Shown: piece after piece, positions 60,426 to 64,000 of the stretch
Numbering within the stretch: position 1 is the first letter of the stretch
Layout: every line of letters begins with the position of its first letter
NCBI RefSeq assembly: GCF_018070565.1
Contig: NZ_JAGPXL010000001.1
Coordinates: 372,001 to 436,000 of the forward strand
From: Streptomyces sp. B93
Lineage (GTDB): Bacteria; Actinomycetota; Actinomycetes; Streptomycetales; Streptomycetaceae
Length of the DNA: 64,000 nt
Direction: 5' to 3'
Made by a program: the position numbers and the translations under genes
The notes under the pieces: model-generated
What the model was told of the DNA's origin: nothing
The model's input: the letters and a program-made list of their open reading frames with translations, nothing else
Database searches by the model: none

Positions 60426-62339
60426 GTGCAGTCACAGGATGTCGCCCCGCGCACCGCCCCCGCCGACCCGGTCGTCGACGTCGAGCAGGCCGAGGCCGCG
60501 CTCGTCGAGCACTATCCGCGGCTGGTCCGGCTGGCCTACCTCGTCCTGCCGCCCCGGCTGGGCCGCAACCGGCGGGTGCTCACCGCGCACGCGCTGGTCC
60601 AGCGCGCCCTGCCCCGCGGCCGGACCTCCGCCCCCGTGATCCCGGCCCAGTCCAGCGGCCGGGACGGCGACCCCGGGTACGCCTTCGTGCGGCAGCGGGT
60701 GCTGCGTACGGCGCTGGAGGCGGGGGTGCCGCTGACGTTCCGGGCGTGGCCCAGGCGGGCGCAGCTGCCGATGCCGCTCCCCCAGGTGTGGGGGCTGCGC
60801 CTCTTCCCGCGTTCCGGCGGCGCCGACGAACTCGCTCTGGACCAGCAGTTGTCGGGGCTGTCCTCCCCCGCCCGGGCCGCGTACGTCCTGCGCGGTCTGG
60901 AGAAGCTGCCGGACGGCGACGTACGCGAGGTGCTGGCCGAGGCGGGCGTCGACGACGTCGAGGCCGCGCTGGGCGAGGCCGACGAGGTTCCCGCGCGGTA
61001 CGCGCTGCTGGAGTCCCCCGAGTTCGACGCCTGTTCGCTCCAGGCCCGGCCCACCGATCTGATGCGGCGCCGCCAGCACCTGAAGGCGGCGCTCGCCGCG
61101 GCGGCGGCCGTCGCCGTGTGCGGGGCACTGCTCGGGCTGCCCGGTGACGGCTGGGCCCCGGACGGCGCCGCCGCCCCGCCGTACGCCCGCAACCCGGCCG
61201 CGCAGGCCGCCCTCGACCCCGCCCGGCTGACCCGGATCGCGCCCACCGCGTGGCGCACCTCCGCCCGCAACGACTTCTCCGTGTGGCCCGCCCGCGGCGC
61301 GCTCACCGGCGACCGGGCCCTGCTGCGCCGCGCGCTCGCCGTCTGGGCCCGGCCCGGTGAGACGGTCCAGGTCTCCGCCACCCCCGGCACCCCGTCCGGC
61401 GGCCCCTCCGGACCGCCCCACCTGCTGTACGCGGGCGAGGTCGACGCCGCCCGGGTGGTGATCCTCTACGACGGTCTGCGGGTGGTGCGCTACGCCGAGC
61501 CGAAGGACGGCACGGCCGGTGCCGCCCTGGACCTCGCCCGGGTGGACGGCGCGGGGCGGGCCGAGGCGGGCGCGGTGGTCCTCCAGCGCACCGACGGCAA
61601 CGTCCGTTATCTGACGGCGCCCTGGGTGACCGGGGCGGCCGAGCGCGACCTGCTGAAGCCGGGTTCCGACCCGATGGGCCTGACGCTGGCCGGCGGTGTC
61701 ACCTCGCCGCTGGCCAGCCCGGCGGCCCGGACCGGCGCGTGCACCTCGTGGAACGTGCTGGAGCTGTCCGACGGCTCCACCACCCGGGTCGCCACCGACC
61801 TCGGTGAGCTGGTGCCCGCGCGGCTGACGACCGGGCACCCGGGCGGTACGCATGACGCGGCGGGCTCGGAGGAGTTGCGCACCTGGGCGCCGTACGCCTG
61901 CTCGCTGGGGGCGGTGCGGGGGCTGGGGGTGCGGTCGGTGAACGCCTGGCAGTTCGCCGAGCAGCCGCTGCCCGACGGGAGCGGTTCGGGGGCGTGGGTG
62001 TGCACGCGTGCGGACACCTGGCGCGGTGACGGGACGCGGGTGCTGGCGCAGTTCCGGACGCCGGGCGGGCCGTACGGGGCGGTGGCGGCGAAGGCGTCGG
62101 AGAGCCCGGCGTGCGGGGTGCGCGACCCGCATGTGCTGGCCGGGGTGCTGTGGAAGTCGACGGCGGGTGAGTGGTACCTGCTGGCGGCCGGTGACCGTGA
62201 GACCGTGTCGGTGCGGACGACGGGCGGCCTGGAGGCGTCCGCGCGGGGCAGTCAGCTGACCGTGCGGGCGAAGGAGGGCGCGCGGGCCGAGCTGGAGGGG
62301 TCGCTGTCGGACGGGCGGACGGTGTCCGGGCTGGGCTGA
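60426..62339 (+). CDS. Membrane-anchored protein with a sigma-70-like N-terminal half
   Basis: 637 residues, start GTG at 60426. Residues about 20-60 (EAALVEHYPRLVRLAYLVLP...NRRVLTAHALVQRALPR) resemble region 2 of ECF sigma factors, and about 138-190 (LDQQLSGLSSPARAAYVLRGLEKLPDGDVREVLAEAGVDDVEAAL) resemble region 4, although the DNA-contacting residues look degenerate. A membrane helix follows (about 215-240, LKAALAAAAAVAVCGALLGL), then about 390 residues outside the cell with the cysteine-containing segments TGACTSWNVLELSD, YACSLGAVRG, WVCTRADTW and SPACGVRD. It may be a signal-responsive, membrane-tethered transcription factor or an inactivated sigma scaffold; function is not known. Confidence 0.78.
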   Translation: MQSQDVAPRTAPADPVVDVEQAEAALVEHYPRLVRLAYLVLPPRLGRNRRVLTAHALVQRALPRGRTSAPVIPAQSSGRDGDPGYAFVRQRVLRTALEAGVPLTFRAWPRRAQLPMPLPQVWGLRLFPRSGGADELALDQQLSGLSSPARAAYVLRGLEKLPDGDVREVLAEAGVDDVEAALGEADEVPARYALLESPEFDACSLQARPTDLMRRRQHLKAALAAAAAVAVCGALLGLPGDGWAPDGAAAPPYARNPAAQAALDPARLTRIAPTAWRTSARNDFSVWPARGALTGDRALLRRALAVWARPGETVQVSATPGTPSGGPSGPPHLLYAGEVDAARVVILYDGLRVVRYAEPKDGTAGAALDLARVDGAGRAEAGAVVLQRTDGNVRYLTAPWVTGAAERDLLKPGSDPMGLTLAGGVTSPLASPAARTGACTSWNVLELSDGSTTRVATDLGELVPARLTTGHPGGTHDAAGSEELRTWAPYACSLGAVRGLGVRSVNAWQFAEQPLPDGSGSGAWVCTRADTWRGDGTRVLAQFRTPGGPYGAVAAKASESPACGVRDPHVLAGVLWKSTAGEWYLLAAGDRETVSVRTTGGLEASARGSQLTVRAKEGARAELEGSLSDGRTVSGLG

Positions 62340-62385
62340 GCACACGGCGCGCGGTCGCGGTACGAGGGTTCCCCAGGGGCCTACT

Positions 62386-62408
62386 CGTCAGTATATTGAC
62401 GTTTCGTC
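62386..62408. promoter_or_regulatory. Overlapping palindromes before the flavin/2Fe-2S reductase gene
   Basis: CGTCA-GTATAT-TGACG (62386-62401) and GACG-TTT-CGTC (62398-62408) overlap. The first is symmetrical apart from the central bases. They lie 50-70 bp before the reductase ATG in a short AT-rich stretch, and a TetR-type gene is encoded just downstream, so operator function is plausible. Confidence 0.45.
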
Positions 62409-62457
62409 TAACAAGGCTGCCGAGAGTGGCACGCTCGGGTGACCAGGGGAGCGTCTG

Positions 62458-63480
62458 ATGCGGATACCGAAGCTGGGGACCGCCGTGGCCGTCACGGCCG
62501 CCGTACTGCTCGTGCGCCGGGCGGCGCGGGCCCGGCGCCCACGGGGCGCGACCGCCCCCGCGCCCCGGCCGCGCCCGTCGCGGTTGCTGGTGACCGCGCA
62601 CGAGGAGATCGCCGAAGGCGTCGTCCAGCTCCGTCTGGAAGGCCATGACCTGCCCCGCTGGGAGCCCGGCGCCCATCTCGAACTCGTCCTGCCGTCGGGC
62701 CTGGTGCGGCAGTACTCCCTGTGCGGTGACCCCGAGGACACCTCGTCGTACACCGTCGCCACCCGGCTGGTGCCGGACGGGCGGGGCGGCTCGCGCGAGG
62801 TGCACGAGCAGGTGCGCGAGGGCATGGAGATCGAGGTGCGCGGACCGCGCAACCGCTTCCCGCTGACCGAGGCCGCCTCGTATGTCTTCGTCGCCGGGGG
62901 CATCGGGATCACGCCGGTCCTGCCGATGCTGCGGGCGCTGCCCGAGGGGACCGACTGGCGGCTGCTGTACGGGGGCCGGAGCCGCGCCTCGATGCCGTTC
63001 CTGGAGGAGATCGAGAAGCTCGGCTCCTCCGACGGCGGCGGCCGGGTCACCGTCGTCGCCGAGGACGAGGACGGGCGGCCGGATCTGGACGCCTTCCTCG
63101 CCCGTCTTCCCGAGGGTGCCGCCGTCTACTGCTGCGGTCCGGAGGGGCTGATGGCGGCCGTCGAGGAACGGGTGCCGTCGGTGCGGACCGAGCGTTTCAC
63201 GCCACGGGCCGTGGGCGGCGGCGCGTTCGAGGTGGAACTGCGGCGCAGCGGCCGGACGGTGACCGTGCCCCCCGACACCAGTGTGCTGACCGCCGTGCGT
63301 ACCGAGCTGCCGGATACCGCCTCCTCCTGTGAGCAGGGCTGGTGCGGCACCTGCCAACAGCGGGTGCTGGAGGGCGAGGTGGACCACCGCGACGAACTGC
63401 TGACGGACGGGGAGCGGGCGGACTCGATGCTGATCTGCGTCTCCCGCGCCAGAAGTGATCGTCTTGTGTTGGACATGTGA
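62458..63480 (+). CDS. Phthalate-dioxygenase-reductase-type flavin and 2Fe-2S oxidoreductase
   Basis: 340 residues. An N-terminal helix and a basic stretch (VAVTAAVLLVRRAARARRPRG) may hold it at the membrane. Then comes a flavin domain (about 42-145, PGAHLELVLPSGLVRQYSLCGDPED, where RQYSL binds FMN), an NAD(P) domain (FVAGGIGITPVLPMLRAL, CCGPEGLM) and a plant-type 2Fe-2S domain with CEQGWCGTCQQRVL plus a fourth cysteine in LICVSRA. This is the VanB/phthalate dioxygenase reductase order. The oxygenase partner is not in the window. ATG preceded by AGGGGAG. A TetR-type gene follows on the same strand. Confidence 0.93.
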   Translation: MRIPKLGTAVAVTAAVLLVRRAARARRPRGATAPAPRPRPSRLLVTAHEEIAEGVVQLRLEGHDLPRWEPGAHLELVLPSGLVRQYSLCGDPEDTSSYTVATRLVPDGRGGSREVHEQVREGMEIEVRGPRNRFPLTEAASYVFVAGGIGITPVLPMLRALPEGTDWRLLYGGRSRASMPFLEEIEKLGSSDGGGRVTVVAEDEDGRPDLDAFLARLPEGAAVYCCGPEGLMAAVEERVPSVRTERFTPRAVGGGAFEVELRRSGRTVTVPPDTSVLTAVRTELPDTASSCEQGWCGTCQQRVLEGEVDHRDELLTDGERADSMLICVSRARSDRLVLDM

Positions 63481-63503
63481 GGAAACCGGTCGGCATCTAC
63501 GGT

Positions 63504-63542
63504 CGGACCGGTCCGTTCGCGGCCGGATCCGATCGGTAAGGT
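63504..63542 (+). promoter_or_regulatory. Palindrome and -10 box before the TetR gene
   Basis: CGGACCGGTCCG at 63504-63515 is a perfect 12 bp palindrome 33 bp before the ATG, and TAAGGT at 63537-63542 is a -10-like box 6 nt before it. This is the arrangement expected for an autoregulated, leaderless TetR gene. Confidence 0.45.
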
Positions 63543-63548
63543 GTGTCC

Positions 63549-64000
63549 ATGACTACCGGGGTTCGCCGCAGATTGGCAGTCGAGGAGCGGCGGCAGCAGT
63601 TGATCGGCGTCGCCCTCGAACTGTTCAGCCGCCGCTCCCCCGACGAGGTCTCCATCGACGAGATAGCCTCCGCCGCGGGCATCTCGCGCCCGCTGGTCTA
63701 CCACTACTTCCCCGGCAAACTCAGCCTGTACGAGGCCGCTTTGCAGCGCGCCTCGGACGACCTGGCCAGCCGCTTCAGGGAGCCGCACGAAGGACCGCTG
63801 GGGGCGCGGCTGCTGCGGGTGATGCGCCGCTACTTCGACTTCGTCGACGACCACGGGCCGGGCTTCTCGGCGCTGATGCGCGGCGGCCCCGCGGTCGGCT
63901 CCTCCACCACCAACGCGCTCATCGACTCCGTACGGCAGGCCGCCTACGAGCAGATCCTCGCCCACCTCGGGGTCGAGGAACCGCCCGCGCGACTCGAACT
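63549..64000 (+). CDS. TetR-family transcriptional regulator (C-terminus beyond window)
   Basis: About 150 residues are present; the gene continues past the right edge. The N-terminal helix-turn-helix (RRQQLIGVALELFSRRSPDEVSIDEIASAAGISRPLVYHYFPGKLSLYEAAL) is a full TetR signature. The ligand-binding part begins at about residue 60 (LASRFREPHEGPLGARLLRVMRRYFDFVDDHGPGFSALMRGG). Probably controls the reductase gene upstream and itself, judging by the two palindromic sites between and before them. Regulated ligand unknown. Confidence 0.92.
   Translation, partial: MTTGVRRRLAVEERRQQLIGVALELFSRRSPDEVSIDEIASAAGISRPLVYHYFPGKLSLYEAALQRASDDLASRFREPHEGPLGARLLRVMRRYFDFVDDHGPGFSALMRGGPAVGSSTTNALIDSVRQAAYEQILAHLGVEEPPARLE

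Noticed and set aside
1..64000. tRNA, rRNA, CRISPR array, prophage or origin
   Set aside because: Gene-free gaps were read on both strands; none contained cloverleaf-type, spacer-repeat or phage-like sequence.

Overview
This 64 kb window is a stretch of the core chromosome of a Streptomyces or very close relative. The evidence is the extreme GC content with near-universal G/C third positions, frequent GTG starts, leaderless promoters (a TANNNT box 6-8 nt before the start codon), actinobacterial-only families (CtaF, PspAA/PspAB, DUF3043, DUF4191, type II glutamine synthetase, PspA-type stress proteins) and GlnR boxes. From memory, the gene order resembles the ctaCD - glnII segment of the Streptomyces coelicolor chromosome. 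I saw no rRNA, tRNA, CRISPR array, prophage or intact insertion sequence, and noticed no in-frame TTA codon.

Layout. 1-9 kb: a truncated L,D-transpeptidase lipoprotein gene, the ctaC-ctaD-ctaF cytochrome c oxidase operon, a cysteine desulfurase fused to a TusA sulfur carrier domain, a PfkB/adenosine-kinase-like enzyme and a membrane-anchored unknown. 9-11 kb: divergent erpA and nadA (both Fe-S related) around an unusual inverted repeat. 10.9-11.7 kb: the only clearly decayed and mobile stretch, a 256 bp MITE-like element bounded by CTAG duplications and abutting an RND efflux gene reduced to its two ends. 11.8-15 kb: a two-component system and the pspA-pspAA envelope-stress genes. 15-24 kb: DUF3043, methyltransferases, an HtrA-like lipoprotein protease and the late cobalamin genes cobU, cobT and cobS.

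24-38 kb: GH114-like lipoprotein, pepA, then a lipoate-dependent dehydrogenase block (lpdA, a two-lipoyl-domain E2, a GntR regulator, a membrane protein and a homodimeric pyruvate dehydrogenase E1, aceE), a MetPS-like sodium-coupled amino acid transporter pair and a WYL regulator. 38-46 kb: DUF4240 protein, peptidoglycan amidase, MarP-like membrane protease, SDR protein, FAD oxidoreductase, TPR regulator. 46-48 kb: lipB and lipA, which make and attach the lipoyl cofactor that the E2 at 28.6 kb needs.

48-64 kb: DUF4191 protein, RDD protein, glnA with a textbook GlnR box, HtpX-PspAB (the second half of the Psp module), an epimerase-like protein, glnII with its own GlnR box, two secreted proteins (double-psi-barrel-like and DUF1996), an ArsC-like protein, a lipoprotein, a TPR protein, a membrane-anchored protein with a sigma-factor-like N-terminus, a flavin/2Fe-2S reductase and the start of a TetR regulator. 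Themes that tie genes together are Fe-S/sulfur supply (desulfurase, ErpA, NadA, LipA), lipoate and pyruvate/2-oxoglutarate oxidation, nitrogen assimilation under GlnR, and envelope stress. I did not find a large undescribed system; the best new leads are the regulatory palindromes at erpA/nadA, ctaC and aceE, the MITE/pseudogene scar, and the sigma-like membrane protein.
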